From: Bactrocera neohumeralis
Taxonomy: Eukaryota > Arthropoda > Insecta > Diptera > Tephritidae
NCBI RefSeq assembly: GCF_024586455.1
Contig: NC_065920.1
Span: 76,066,215 to 76,130,214 of the forward strand
DNA length: 64,000 bases
Reading direction: 5' to 3'
The notes beneath the pieces are model-generated. The model was given only the letters and a program-made list of their open reading frames with translations. It was not told the origin of the DNA and did no database searches. The position numbers were made by a program, and so were the translations under genes. Below, one piece after another: positions 12,812 to 25,269 of the stretch; within the stretch, counting starts at the first letter, position 1; every line of letters begins with the position of its first letter.

Positions 12812-13008
12812 TTTGGTGTGCTTTGTAGCAGCAGCTTTCTTTTATCACTTGTGTTCGACGCGGGGATCTGTGCCGCCGTCCTCGATGGACTTTTGTTATA
12901 TGCTTTTCTTGGTTGCTGTTACTCGCCTGTGTTTTTTGACTTGTCGCTCTTGTTTTTGTTTACAAATGGCTACCGTTTGTATGAGTAATTAATTCCGCGC
13001 TATACTGT
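12812..13008 (-). other. Cht10: 5' UTR exon of the chitinase gene (predicted)
   Basis: On the minus strand a good acceptor (TTATCTTTGCAG) ends at 13,009. The following 197 bases lead without another splice signal to the ATG at 12,811, whose context is CCAAAATGG. This implies that at least one non-coding exon lies further right. The exon body is inferred from splice signal and context only. Confidence 0.5.
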
Positions 13009-14296
13009 CTGCAAAGATAAGTAAGAAGATGCACATAAAGAATTGTTATTAAGAATCACACACAAATGTTAGTAATTTGTCTGTCAAGTCTGCACAATGC
13101 CATTGGTGAAGACGAGTCGTTTGTCACAGTCACAACACGTACACTTCTCTGCTTAAGCTGCTGCTTCTTCTTGATATTTTTATTGAATGGCCATATAAAA
13201 TTTATATACATACATATATATATATATACATATATATGTGCTATAATAAATTTCCAGCGAGTTTGTGAGCAATTTCGTTTCTTCAGAAGCCACTCTCACT
13301 GTCGACGCATGCGAAAGGCGTCGAAGTTGCGCGTTTGATCGTCGATAAACAAATGAAAGTTGTAAAAAAATTCAACCTAACTCGAAGGCTTGTAAAATAT
13401 TTTCATTTCAATGAATAAATACAATTAATAACAACAAAAAAATCGATTATGATTAGTATTAAAAGCTTGAAATGTGTTATAAGCCAAGAAAACAAAATAA
13501 TAATAACAAAAACAAAAACAAAAAGGCCGTCAAAACACAATGTGATCCCCTGACGCACATCTGTATAAGGGAAGCCGCCATTGTGCGTGTCCTGCATGCA
13601 AAGCACCACACACACATACACCCACACATATATGTACAAGTGCATGTATGTAAGCAAACAAAGCATAAATTATGAATATGCGTTTGTATGAATAATAAAA
13701 ATTGCTCTCGCTGCCAGGCGCTGACAAATCGGGAAGTGAATTTCGTTGTAAAATCAATTTTAGTCACACTCCATACGAATTTTCAAGTGCCCACAACAAT
13801 AAAAACAAATACTTGTGCGTGGTTATTAAGGTCATTGTGAAGTGCGCGTATGTGTATGTACATATGTATGTGTACGTTGTTTTTGCTACAAATTTGCATA
13901 TGAGTAACATAGTATGATTGATTGCTGCACACGAGCTGCTCCTGCCGAGCATTGATTGATCATCACAAAGCAAATCTGTTTACATTTACACATGCGAATT
14001 CGCTTTATTACTGTTATATCTGTTATCTCTGTCTTTTTCGTACGTGCTTTACTATGCCCACACTCATTTTACCGTTACAATATTATGCAAAGCTGAGTTG
14101 TTGGTATGTGTGTGTATGCTTGTTGTCAGGAACGCAGATTCTTAGATAAACCCTTCCGTATTAATTCTTTTTGCGTGCGAGAGTATTTACATAAATGAGA
14201 TTTGAAGTTTGTGAATACGTCATTTACAAAACCAATCAGCAATCGTGGTTTATTTTTCTAAAAATAATGCATTATGGCTTGCGGATATATGTATGT
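13009..14296. other. intergenic or 5' intronic DNA with simple repeats
   Basis: No gene recognised. Contains an AT/ATAC microsatellite at 13,203-13,240, a CA-rich tract at about 13,605-13,640, and AAC/AAT-rich stretches. Open frames here have skewed, repeat-driven composition. If the chitinase promoter is at 24 kb, this is part of its long 5' intron. Confidence 0.5.
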
Positions 14297-14620
14297 AGGT
14301 TAGGTTAGGTTAAACTGATAGGCTAATAAGCCACACCTAGACCAATTTTGGTCCTTTGCGATACCAGATTGAGTTCAGTTCCTAGGTCCAAGAGAAGTAG
14401 TCATCCTTTAGGATGCCTGCGCGAGTTTTAACAGACAGGCCTCATTATCATACCGTGGGGACCCCAGATGCTTACAGCATAGTCATGGCAATGCGGAACA
14501 AGTTCACAAGAGATGCTCTATCGTTTTCTTGGTGCCTTACTCTAGACATGTTCTGCAGTCTTCCCGATGTATCAGCCTCAACCTGCGGGAGAGTGCCGAT
14601 AACAGACAGTGATGTTTACA
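14297..14620 (+). repeat. interspersed repeat starting with GGTTA x3
   Basis: Begins with three perfect GGTTA units (14,298-14,312) and continues as moderately GC-rich sequence (AAACTGATAGGCTAATAAG, then CACACCTAGACC) unlike the A/T-rich surroundings. The composition break suggests an inserted element, possibly the 5' end of a retroelement. An 85-residue open frame (14,413-14,670) has no recognised domain. Confidence 0.45.
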
Positions 14621-15009
14621 AATGTCATCAAGTGGAACCAGCAAATTTATTGAAACTTATAGTGAAATGAAAAGAAGGGTAAGAAATGCCCCTGAAAATG
14701 TAAAAAAAGCTTTCCATGCACTGGCTCTCGCTCTGGAATTGTATCACAAACAAGTAAATATTCTACTCCTCTATGGGCTATCCGAATTATGATAACTCAT
14801 TTCTTCCAACACCCTGGAATTCTAGAGGATAAATAGTATTATATTGTGATTATACTAGCGGTAGATTCTAAAATAATCGTTGTAGGGATAAATTGGGAAT
14901 ATGTATCCCTTAGTCCTAAATAAAAATCGCTAATAAAGTGTTTTAATTGATCCAATGGAGTAACAAAGATTTCCATCAAAAAAAGGTTTCCCATAGTAAA
15001 TAAATTTAT

Positions 15010-15350
15010 AGGTCTAAACGAGAGTCAAAAGAGTCGATTCCGGGTCCCTACCGGTTTCTTAATGATAGAAGTGGCTAAACATGGCCTCCGGAATAAATAC
15101 ATACGAACGGGTATACAAGTTATCACAGCCGTCTATGGGAGCCAAAAGAGAAGAGAGAGTCAAAAGCTTAACAGTATGGCAGCAGCGGTGGAAACCTCAT
15201 TCAACGAACGGTGGATCCACAGACTATTAACGGAAATCCAATTCGCGGATAGACAGACGACATGCGAACCTGGATTTCCACCTAACCAAAAAATACTAAA
15301 TGGACATCAGTGCTTTAGAAGCTACCCCTATGATGATAATATTGAGTTGT
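15010..15350 (+). mobile_element. R1-like non-LTR retrotransposon fragment, C-terminal end of ORF2
   Basis: In alternating frames the plus strand reads a W-Q-x-R-W motif (SLTVWQQRW), then ERWIHRLL, then DFHLT and LNGHQCFRSY. This is the order of the conserved tail of R1-clade ORF2 proteins (WQ.RW, GRW..RLI, DFHLTQ.LSGHG.FR.YL). Two or more frame changes and the loss of the terminal zinc finger make it a fossil. Assignment by recalled family motifs. Confidence 0.6.
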
Positions 15351-15469
15351 TCACTAAGAAATTTAATTTTTTTAGTGCAATTTAAAGACGATTCTTTAAT
15401 TTATAAAACATTTTATAAAATTTTGTATTCTTTATTTTAATCTAATAACTTTTGCCATTTTCGGTTAAG

Positions 15470-15870
15470 AGATTGGTCCTTGCAGCCAAAAAATTAGTTC
15501 AAGTGGTTACTGATGTCCTTATTTAAGGTGAAGGTTTTCCCATCAAAAAATTTTGCGGAGACCGGAACAAGTAATAGTCCGAAGGTGTCACGTCTGGAAA
15601 ATATGGTAGATGTGACACCTATCCTATTAAAGCTGCAAAAGCTTTTCACGAGTCAGTAAACTTATATGAGGTCTGGCAATTGCCTGGTGGAACACTACAC
15701 CTTTTCTATTTATCAATTGTGAAATATTTTGTTTGAGTGCATCACTCAATTTGGACAGCTGATCAGAATACACTTCAAAATTAATCGTGCCATTGTCGGA
15801 CAAAAACTCAAAATAAACATTATCTTTGAAATTTCATCAAACACGCATAATCATCTTTTTTATTGGTGAC
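15470..15870 (-). mobile_element. mariner transposase fragment, decayed
   Basis: The minus strand reads LINRKGVVFHQAIARPHISL, then FPDVTPSDYYLFRSPQNFL, then NHLN.FF, the catalytic core of a mariner transposase. The second catalytic Asp (normally in HQDNARPH) is Ala here; the third (PSDYH) is present as PSDYY. Frameshifts and stops separate the blocks, and the N-terminal half is missing. Confidence 0.8.
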
Positions 15871-18800
15871 TATCCAAAAAATGTAAGACAATTTTTTACA
15901 AATAAACATTACTATATCAGCTGTTCAAGTATATAACCTTAAAGTGGTTAAGTGTGAAGTTGGCAACGAAAAAATTCAAAAAGATCAGCTGTTGTCATCA
16001 AACGAAATTACTTAGTGAACGACCCCATATATTTTTTGCTCATGGATAAGTAATCTATTACACTGCTTAAAATAAACATTATTTTCAAAAAGATAACCTA
16101 AATATAGGTTATTTTATATTTTTCACTTTCTAAACTTCATGTTTTATAACTATCATCAAATTGATTTAATTTAGCAAGTATGACTTCACATCTTTAACAA
16201 TATTCGCAGGCAGAGTCTCTAAATATATATTTTTCCTAATAAAACACCAACAAAACACACTGAACATTTAACGATATGTGATATGTCCACTTCCACTTAA
16301 TTCATTGCATATTCACGCAATTTCGCATTGTATCCCGATCATTACACCCACGAGTGCGTACGTGCTCTGAAAACATTTACCATTTAAACGCCTTCCGGAT
16401 TGGCCACACAGCATTGCAATTAAAGTGTAACAAATGAATAATGGAAATACTAAATGCCAAACTCCTCGAAATGCCGAAATGTAAACGTGCGCGATTTCCG
16501 CAAAGCATAAATAAATGTAACGCTCCAATTAAACCACGCGCGTCTTGCGACGAAATTCTAAGGTCCAGTGAGGGTGTTTATCGGCGAATGCTGAGTGCCA
16601 ACGGTTAATTAGGCGAAAAAGTAGAAAAAAACTTGACGCATTAACCACAGCACACGCGTGCGACCGCAGCTATCAGAAACGCAACTGACGGCTGACTCGC
16701 ACGGAATTCTGACTGGAAGTGATTGTATGCCGTTGGACTGCTGACCAAAAGGCGATTGGTATGCAAGGCGATGCGCCTATTTTGCTTAAAAGTCTGTTGG
16801 CGGTGTGCGATGACGGATAGTGTGTGGTTTGTTGACGGCTGGCGGCCTAAGTGAGGGCGCATTTGCATGGCTGGTTGCTTTTTTTTAGTTTAAATAAGTT
16901 CTGTGTGTATAAATTATGTATGTGTGCGGTTCTCGCCGGAGCTTGGACAATTTTACGCAATTTTACGCGATTTTGTTTTTGAAAAGTTAAATCATCGAAC
17001 GCTATTACATATAGGTAACATAAAATTTTCAGCTTCAGCTATCAGATAGAACCAATATATAACCAACATATAATCAATATATAACCAAAATGTATATAAC
17101 CAATATATATCCATTTTATAACCAAAACTCAAATTTTATTTCAATATGAGTGGTTTCTATTACATCGTTTTTTCTTCGCCTCTAAGCTTATGAAAAGTGA
17201 TGTTATGTTATTTAGCATTTTAGGTGACGCTATGGGCAATTCGAGTTCGTTGCTTAAGTCTTTTGTTTTGAATCATTATTGCTTAATTATGACAAAGAAA
17301 TTTGTTTTTGCAGCGTTCAGTGGACCAAAAACTTAGCCCAGAAAATATTTTTAAATACTTTACCGCTAATTTGTATATTTAAAAATAATTACTTCATTAA
17401 AGTATTAAATTGTATTTTGTGTTCTTCTTCATTTATGACACACATTCTATGCCTTTAAAGGGAAGATTTAAAAAAAATTATTTAAAAAGAATATTTTTTA
17501 TTAAAATTTCAAAATAAAAAAAATATTTTTTTTTGATAATCAAGCGCCGTTAAACTAAGGCAATTTCACCTCAATTTATAAGCTAAGTGTTTTTTTTTAC
17601 ATTTATGGCACTAAAGCAAAAGTCAGGCATAAATCAAGTTGTTATAAAATTAATTAATTTATGAATTGGTCAACATATTTACTAACTAATTGGGTTAAAG
17701 CGATAAAATCACAAAAATGTAAATGAGAGAAAGAAGCATAAACGCACGTAAAGCACTTGTCAAAAGAATTTATAGGCGAATATCAAAAATAATATATGCA
17801 AAAGAAATATAAATTATGTGTTTTCGTTTGAAAGGCCTAAACAGCGCGAAATAAAATTTTGTAATTTTTTTAGAGTTAAAAAAAAAAACAATTTCAAAAA
17901 GGTATTAAAAGATATTTTCGGTATGTTCAATGATAATAAATTTTAACTGCCGACGTCACAGTTCGAAATTACGCACATTTCTTAAATTTACAAGCCACTT
18001 AATTGCCCTCAACAACAACTCAGAATTCACAAAAACTTCAAAAGCTTAATTAAATTAGTATTCAGAGAAAAAATATATATTTTTATGCCTTAATTAGATT
18101 AAGCCATGGCACATTGGCATAACACACCAATAACAACTATCAAAACAATAACAAGCGAGTTCAATGCCCGCTTGTGGTGCAGCCAGCAAGAACCAAAGCC
18201 AAGAATGACAACTTGAATGCAAATTTCTGCTGCGAAAGTTCAATCCACCACCAGCCAATGCTCTCAAGAAACTTAATAAATAAAAGAGTATAAACAAAAA
18301 ATTGCGTGGCACATTCCGCCGCTGCCAGGGATGCTGCGTATTTTCGTTATCTCTGCGCAGCGCTTTTGAAGTATTTCATTTTGAGTTTGGCTGTTCAAAA
18401 ATCAATTTAAATGTGATCAAAATAACAAAAGCTGCGCAGCATGCCAATTAAGTGACAATAAAGCACTGATTTGCATTCAAATCGGAACAAAAAAAAAACA
18501 AAATCGAGCGGAGAAAAGTGAGCGGCATTACAAGCTGCTGTAAATATTTGCTCTGCTTGCTTGCCGCGTTTCTTAACCTAATTTTTAGCAGGCTGCTTTA
18601 GCGGGCGTTTTGCAGATTAATCAAGAGTCTGCCTGATGTTTGTTGTTGTTGACATTTTTGCATGTTTGTTTGTTGTTTTCTTTCTTCTTACCTTTTCAAC
18701 GAAGCATTAAGGATGTTATACAAAGAGAAGAGGAAAAGGTGTAAGCGAAAAGTTCCGCCAACCGCGAAGTTGCTAATGTAAACAAACATCAATAACCGTA

Positions 18801-21300
18801 TAACGGTGTTCGCACAGCATTCGAGCGTTCAAGTGGAAACTCGGCATTCAAGTGGGCAGGGCTCATTAGTGGCCAATTGACCGAGCATAAGCACAATACA
18901 TATACGCACAATATATACATAACTATGTAATGTATGTGTGAAAAATATTTGAGGCGCGAAATAATTTATGAAAAAGTTTAATTTATATGTACACAAGATT
19001 GGGGCGCCTAAACAAAAAAATTTATATTAATATAAAAAAATTTAATATTAAATAGAAAATATGAAAAAAGTATAAAAATATATACATATGTATATAAAAA
19101 AATAACCAAAAAAATCTTAAAAAAATATTTAAGAAAAACATTAAATAATATAAATAATAAAATTTGTTTTAAATATATTTTTATAAATTTGTATGAGACT
19201 GTTTAACTTACATAGAAATGTAGATGAGTGTGGAGCGCTTTTTAAGCAAAAAAATTTAATGTTATTATATTATAAAAATTTTAATATTAAAAAAAGTGTA
19301 AAAAAATGTATATTAAATTAAATGTAAAATTTAAAACATATTAAATAAATTATAAAAATATATATATATATTAAAAAAAGATCCTTTTTTTAATATGCCT
19401 TTTCTTGAAATATTTTTTAATATGTTTTAAATTTAGTTTTAATATTATTTTCTCTTAATAATTGTTTATTATACATTGTTTTTTAATATTTAAAAATTTT
19501 TTTAAATATATTTTTTTAGTATTTTTTTTAAATACAATTTGTTTCAATAAATTTCCAAACTAACATGGAAAAAACACAAATGTCTACTGTTCTATTATAA
19601 CTTCAGATTTTTAGTTTTAGGAAATTAGAAAATCAATGTACAATTTCTTAAGAGTTCAGTTTAAGATTATACATAGTCCTGTAGGTTCCAAGCAATTACC
19701 TTGAATCCCATAATTTCAAAAAATACTCACAAAGTTTTTTGAAAAGCCAAATCTATGACTAAATAACAAATTTATGGACCAATATAAAATTTTCTAACGT
19801 GCTTACCCTCTGTTAATAAAAAAAAAAAAAGACTTAAACAACGAACTCGATATGCATGTAATTAATCTATATAAACATATGTATGTACGTTGTAAAAAGT
19901 ATACTTTTCTAGTGCAACATTTCAAGCACACTACCCTAAAGCTCACATAAGTCAGCAAATGCTTATCTTTATAGGTCTAAAAGCGAAAATCTATCAATGA
20001 GAAATATGAAAGAAAGCACAATTCTATGCAAATATACTTAAAGTTGGGAAGAATAAACAGTTTTTTGCGTTAGAACATCACAAAAAAGAACAAAACAAAA
20101 ATTAAAAAAAAAAGTAAAATTGCAGCGAAGTTTGGAGATCAAGTTGCCTGTCATAATTGTGCTAAATCATCAGTGCTAATATTTACAAAACAATGGAAAT
20201 GAATGGAAGCGTGTGCATGTATCTATATCTGCACTGATAAATGAGCCACTTGACAGCTAGGTGACCGCAATACGCCAAGCACATTGGAACGCTTTCATTT
20301 ATGTTAAGTAGCTGTCAACACAAATGTGGACCAATTTGTCAAAAACAATGAAGAAATGGAAAAAATGGTAAATGGAGTAAATTTACTTAATAATGCGAGC
20401 GTGCTATATAAATGCGTGTGAGCTGAAGGTTAAAAATAGTTTGAGATAAAGTGCAAAAATGTAAGTAGGTGAAGATTTCTGAAGTCCTTAATTGTGATAT
20501 CGATCAAATATATAAATGTCTCATGGTATTGAGTATACAAATATTAAACATAAAATGCTTTCTTCGTATAACTCACAAATATTTCTTCAAAATTTTTTAG
20601 AATTTCTTTCAACTGCTTTTCTTTTCAATCTCTGAAATCTGTTGCCAATAATCCGCTTATTTCATTTAATTTGCAAAAAGTCACTTCAGAAAAACTAAAA
20701 AAAATAAATATATATAAATAAGCCGCAACAACAACAAAAAAGTGGCGCACACCAGCCGGTGTTTATGCAAAATTTGTTCTACCTCTCTCCCAGCTTATAA
20801 ATCTTTGGATAAGCTTGCGAAATAGAAAGTAGAAATTTTTGACAATCGCATAATTGGCCAAATGAGCACACACAAATACATATGCATTGACACATAAAAG
20901 AACCACTCGCATTATATGCGGAAGAAGTTAATTTCATTGAGTCGATTTAATGGGATTTATTGGCATTTAATTGAATGCTCTGCAGTCTTTTGCTATTTTA
21001 TTTTAATTTTTTATTTATTTATTTTCTTTTTTTTGAGTGCTTATTATTGAAACGTTTCATTTCACTTTGGATTCACAAGTGGAATTCTGTCCTTTTTTGG
21101 TACAATCCCTAAGCTTCAACGTTTTGATTGCTGTTCTTATTTTTCGATTTGGTGCTGCAGGGCATTTCTACCTCAAGTGCTTTGGTTTACTTTTGAAGCT
21201 TAATTTGAACCTCTCATAGCTTATTTGCTTGGTTTATGTCAGCACTTTTGAAGCCGAAAACGTTAGTTTGATTAATTATTTGAAGAACAGCTTATTTCTG
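15871..21300. other. long gene-free A/T-rich region
   Basis: No convincing coding sequence over about 5.4 kb. Visible structures: an imperfect short tandem repeat of ATAACCAAT-ATAT units at 17,051-17,124; runs of A/T simple sequence at 19,010-19,560; slightly more GC-rich islands at 16,540-16,880 and 18,490-18,900 that could be regulatory but show no named motif. Small frames at 16,313-16,868 and 18,094-18,312 lack domain-like features. Confidence 0.5.
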
Positions 21301-21302
21301 TA

Positions 21303-22157
21303 CAAGCAGCGTTCCAAAGTAAACAGTATTTTTTTGAATCTAGCGCCCCTGGTGGCGCCATCTATATGTTAGAATCTGCTATCTTTATCGATTGTCAAGT
21401 GAGAATTTCATGACATTTCATAGATTGGAAGTGAAGTTATTGCGTTTTAAGTGTCAGTATGTTTGTGTTATCGGTGCGAAAATGAGCTTCGAATGAAGAG
21501 CCAACATTAAATTTTGTTTTAAAATTGGTGAAACTTTGATGACGATGATTTCCTAACCCGCAGCAGAGTGCACGAGTGGTTTCAACATTTGGAAATTGGT
21601 CATGAGGTCATACATATGTTGTAAATGACGATCAACATGTGGGCCACTCAAAATCCGTGATCACCAAAAATTACATCGAAACGGTGCGTGAATTCATCAA
21701 AAATCAGCCGAAATTATTATTGAAATTCATGGAAATGGATTGAACATCTCCAAAACATCGATTGATCGCATTTTGACCGAACATTTGGGCTTACGAAAGG
21801 TGTGTGCACGGTCTGTTCTGCACATATTGACTGACGACCAAAAATTTGTCAGAATACAACATTCGAAGGACGATTATTTGACCAAAAATCACATTTTAAC
21901 CAATAACCACTTCGCGTATTCACCTGATATGGCACCGTGCGACTTTTTCCTTTTCGGAAAAATGCATTTGCCCATGAAAGGAAAGCGTTATGCAGACGTA
22001 GAGGTCATTCAAAAGGCTTGTACCGGCATACTGGCGACCGTGCAAAAAGCTGTATTAAAGCAGAAGGAGACTATTTTGAATAAAATAAATTGATTTTGCC
22101 GAAAAAACCACTTATTCTGTTTTTTTTTAAGTCCTGTTTACTTTGGAACGCACCATG
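21303..22157 (+). mobile_element. internally deleted, non-autonomous mariner with terminal inverted repeats
   Basis: Both ends are present: GCGTTCCAAAGTAAACAG at 21,309-21,326 and its reverse complement at 22,134-22,151, inside slightly longer imperfect arms flanked by TA on each side (target-site duplication). Between them lie pieces of a mariner transposase: an N-terminal helix-turn-helix part (MSFE.RANIKF, SRVHEWFQ), then ISKTSIDRILTEHLGL, then a jump from IQHSKD straight to DYLTKNHILTNNHF, YSPDMAPCDFFLFGKMHL. The segment that should hold the first two catalytic Asp residues is gone; only the third (PCDF) remains. Length 855 bp against about 1.3 kb for full mariners. Confidence 0.88.
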
Positions 22158-23400
22158 TAGAAGGTGTCAGGAGGTAGAAGAAGAATAGATTACAGATTTT
22201 TTGGGAAAATAATCGCAACTATTGGCCGAGGATTTCTTGGCGATGACACAAATAAAATAAAAAAAAATGTCTTATTTTAATTTTTCTTAATATTTTTGAA
22301 ATATAAAATATAAATTAAACTCGAAAAAATGTAATTTAAAAAAAAATAATAGTTAACATTTTAATTTTTCAATAACTTGCAATCTCATTTACTCCCAGTC
22401 ATTTTTACTTTTAATTTTTTAATCGTATATCAATTTTTTTTATTATATTCAAGTTTTTTAAGTTTAAGTATATGAAAAATAATAAATTTTAATTTTTCAA
22501 AAATTATTTTTTTTTAATTTTGGATTTTTGTTTTTAAGTTTAAGTATATGAAAAATAATAATTAATTTTTTTTGTTAAATATATATACATATATTCTAGC
22601 AACATAGGAGTCAAAATTTTTTTTTTGCGCTTGGATATCTGAAAAAAAGGTTCTTAGGCATCTATACAAAAATCTCTCCAATTATAAGCTTTAATTTGTA
22701 ACGGAAAAGTCCTCCACCTTACAGTTTTCTAATGTTTTCTTATTATCAGATAGAGAAATTCATATCTCGCTACCAACAACAGTATCTTACGATTTTTTTA
22801 TAAAACTAACCGTTTAAAAGATATTAACGGTTGAAGTTTGACTATTTTAATGGAGATTTTTTTCTTATAAATTTTATAACTCAATGAAAAAATTAATTTA
22901 AAATTGAAGAGCACATAATTTTGTACGAAATTAACTACTTTACTTCTAGTATTAAAACTTACTTTTTCTAGTTTTTGAAAGATCAAAAGTAAATAAAACT
23001 GGAAAAAATGTTATATAGAAAAGTAATAAGTAACGTAGTAATTTAAATATTTTCCAAACAAAGAAATACTTTTTTTGTCATTGAAATTATTATTATTTTT
23101 TTTTTTTCAAAATTAAATTTTTATTTATTAATACCCCTTTTTTCAGTTTTAAAGTTCTACATTTTTTAGCCTTTTCCAAAAACCAAAATACTTTTTTGTT
23201 ATTGGAATTAATTTTATACTCAAAAAAATTTTATTTATTAATATCTTCATTTTTTTAGCCGTTAAACTTCTGAATTTTTCACTTAAAAACGTGTGTATTT
23301 TATACTTTTTTTCAATAACTTTTGTTTTTGTTTAATAAATATTTTTCAATAACATGCATTTGTATTTATTTTCGCGAAATTCGAATTGAATCAAATTTCT
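22158..23400. other. A/T-rich spacer with local direct repeats
   Basis: No gene seen. Two direct-repeat pairs stand out: TTTTAAGTTTAAGTATATG at about 22,456 and again at 22,532 (76 bp apart), and a diverged pair of about 100-bp units at 23,065-23,175 and 23,188-23,285 (each with AATACTTTTTT, TTTATTTATTAATA and a following GTTAAA/CTTCT block). Confidence 0.6.
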
Positions 23401-23413
23401 ATGTGCGCACTCA

Positions 23414-24081
23414 CCTCGAAATATACTCCGCTAACGCTCCCGCATGCAGCACACGTAACACGCATTAACGAAGCAACGTTTAAAAACAGATTATTCTATT
23501 TAAAAGTAAATAATTTCTTTTACAACAAACACGCACAGGCAGTGCAGGTAATTTCTAACGTTTCTTTGTTTATGTTTTGTTTGTGTTTTTCACAAGTTTC
23601 GGCACACTTTTCACATTTCTAAGCGATTGCATATATTTCACGCGGCCACGGCCGACACCTACAATTGGCCACAATTCGCTAGTGACACATTTTCAAACGC
23701 GGCGCGCCGCTGCACAGCCAAGGCGCTGGCAAATAGCGAAGTGGGCGAAGCGTGCAATTTGTATTGCCAACGGCGCGTTGCAACAAATGACGCGCAAACG
23801 CGACTGATTAATTGAAATTCACGGCAAATTCACTTGGACACACGGCAATTAGGCGGCGCAACGACACGAGCCGTCACTGTGAGTGTATTGTGGTGTTGGT
23901 GGGAAGTTCAAGCGCACAACTCTTTTCAATTAAGAAATTGTTGAAAAAAGAGAATAATTTTTATTTTTGTAAAATGGAAAAAGTTTCCAGTTGCCAACGG
24001 ACAGCAACGGGCAGCGTAACTGAGCAAGCGCGCGTAAGAATCCAACTGATTCTGAGCTGGACGCGGCGCGGGCTATTTATA
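23414..24081 (-). promoter_or_regulatory. candidate TATA/Inr promoter and 5' UTR exon on the minus strand
   Basis: On the minus strand TATAAATAG runs 24,081 to 24,073. An initiator-like TCAGTT follows at 24,049-24,044 (A at 24,047, about 34 bases from the first T of the TATA box). A strong donor, TTCGAG then GTGAGTGCG, ends an exon at about 23,415. The next minus-strand gene downstream is the chitinase, whose 5' UTR acceptor is at 13,009. Linking the two is an inference. The region is notably GC-richer (23,640-24,470) than its surroundings, which is typical of promoters. Confidence 0.4.
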
Positions 24082-25260
24082 CAAAACGCGGCTGGGTGTG
24101 CAAGCGCCAAAAAGAAAACTACAAAAGCGTTCTCCGGTTTCCGTGCGCATGCAAATACAAAGCGCGAAGAAAAAGAAATGCCCAGAAAAAAGAAAGGTGG
24201 CGCGCGGTGGGGGAGAAACGCAGACAAAGAGAAGAAAAGAGTAGTTGGAGTCGGCGAAGCCAATCGATAATGACAACAACAGTGTCAACAACAACAGCGA
24301 CAACATGTAAATACAAAGGCAGTGGCAATTGGAGATTGGCAATAAGCTGTAGCTGGAATAACGCGTCGAGAACGCAACAAAAGCAAAAGAAAACGAAACG
24401 CATGAATAAGCAAACGCGCTGGAGTTGCAGTCACAACGGCTGAGCTGAGGCTGTGGATGGCCACTTGTACAACAACAATAAAAAATAGTAAAAAAATAAG
24501 ACAAAATAAAGATCAAAAAATAAGAAAAAATCATTAAAAGAAATAAAAAAAATTAAAAACAAATTAAGAAAAAATTACAAAAAAATAAGAAATAAATTAT
24601 AAAATACCAAAACGCAGCGCCACAGCTGCGCGCGTGTGCAATGGCAACTGTCACACAAATAGCGAAGATTTAAATAACAAAAAAATTGTCGCCTTCGGAA
24701 TGAGTAAATTATGTAAAAATGCCATGCGTAAGATGCTTTCAGGAATTCAGCAGCGAAAAAGCATAAAACTTGTAAATTAAAAAAGCAATATATATCGTTG
24801 CAAGCAATACGACATACTTGAAAATTAAACTAAAAAATCAAAAGCTTTGCAATGCTGGCAAAGCATGCAATAAAGCGTTTCCTTTATGTTTGTTGTTGGC
24901 CGTTTAGTTGTTGCGCTTGCTCGCGCGCCTGTTGGACTGGTGTTAACAGCTACTCCAGCGCGGCGACTGCGCGGCCGGTCATAAGGGGCACGTCACGTCG
25001 CAAACGCTATGACAGCTTTAGTGTCTAAATTTTCATGGGCAACGCGCGGCAGCAGCTTATGTGTTTCCTTATTTGTTTTCACCGGCCGGCAATTGATTGC
25101 ATTTTTTGTTGACTTTTGGCCGAAACCGGACAGATGTTGCAACGTTGCGTTGTGAAGAGAAACATATGTACATATGTATTTACTGCCATGAGTGAGTTTA
25201 GCTGAAAATTTTACTTGAGGGATATTGCTTTGCTTTTTTGCTTATTTGAGCGAAAATTAA
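24082..25260. other. GC-richer upstream region then A-rich spacer
   Basis: Up to about 24,470 the DNA is unusually rich in GCG/CGC and AAC; the overlapping open frames on both strands (for example 23,812-24,270 plus, 24,073-24,534 minus) have Lys/Arg- or Phe/Ser-skewed composition and look like by-products. From 24,470 to 24,600 it is almost pure A with scattered AATAAG. A second GC-richer patch lies at 24,900-25,140. No gene recognised. Confidence 0.45.
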
Positions 25261-25269
25261 ATAAAATGT

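Noticed and set aside
23812..24534. Several overlapping frames above 100 codons on both strands
   Set aside because: Simultaneous open frames on both strands with Lys/Arg or Phe/Ser bias are what a stop-poor GC-rich promoter island gives; no domain, and no splice context tied to the frames.
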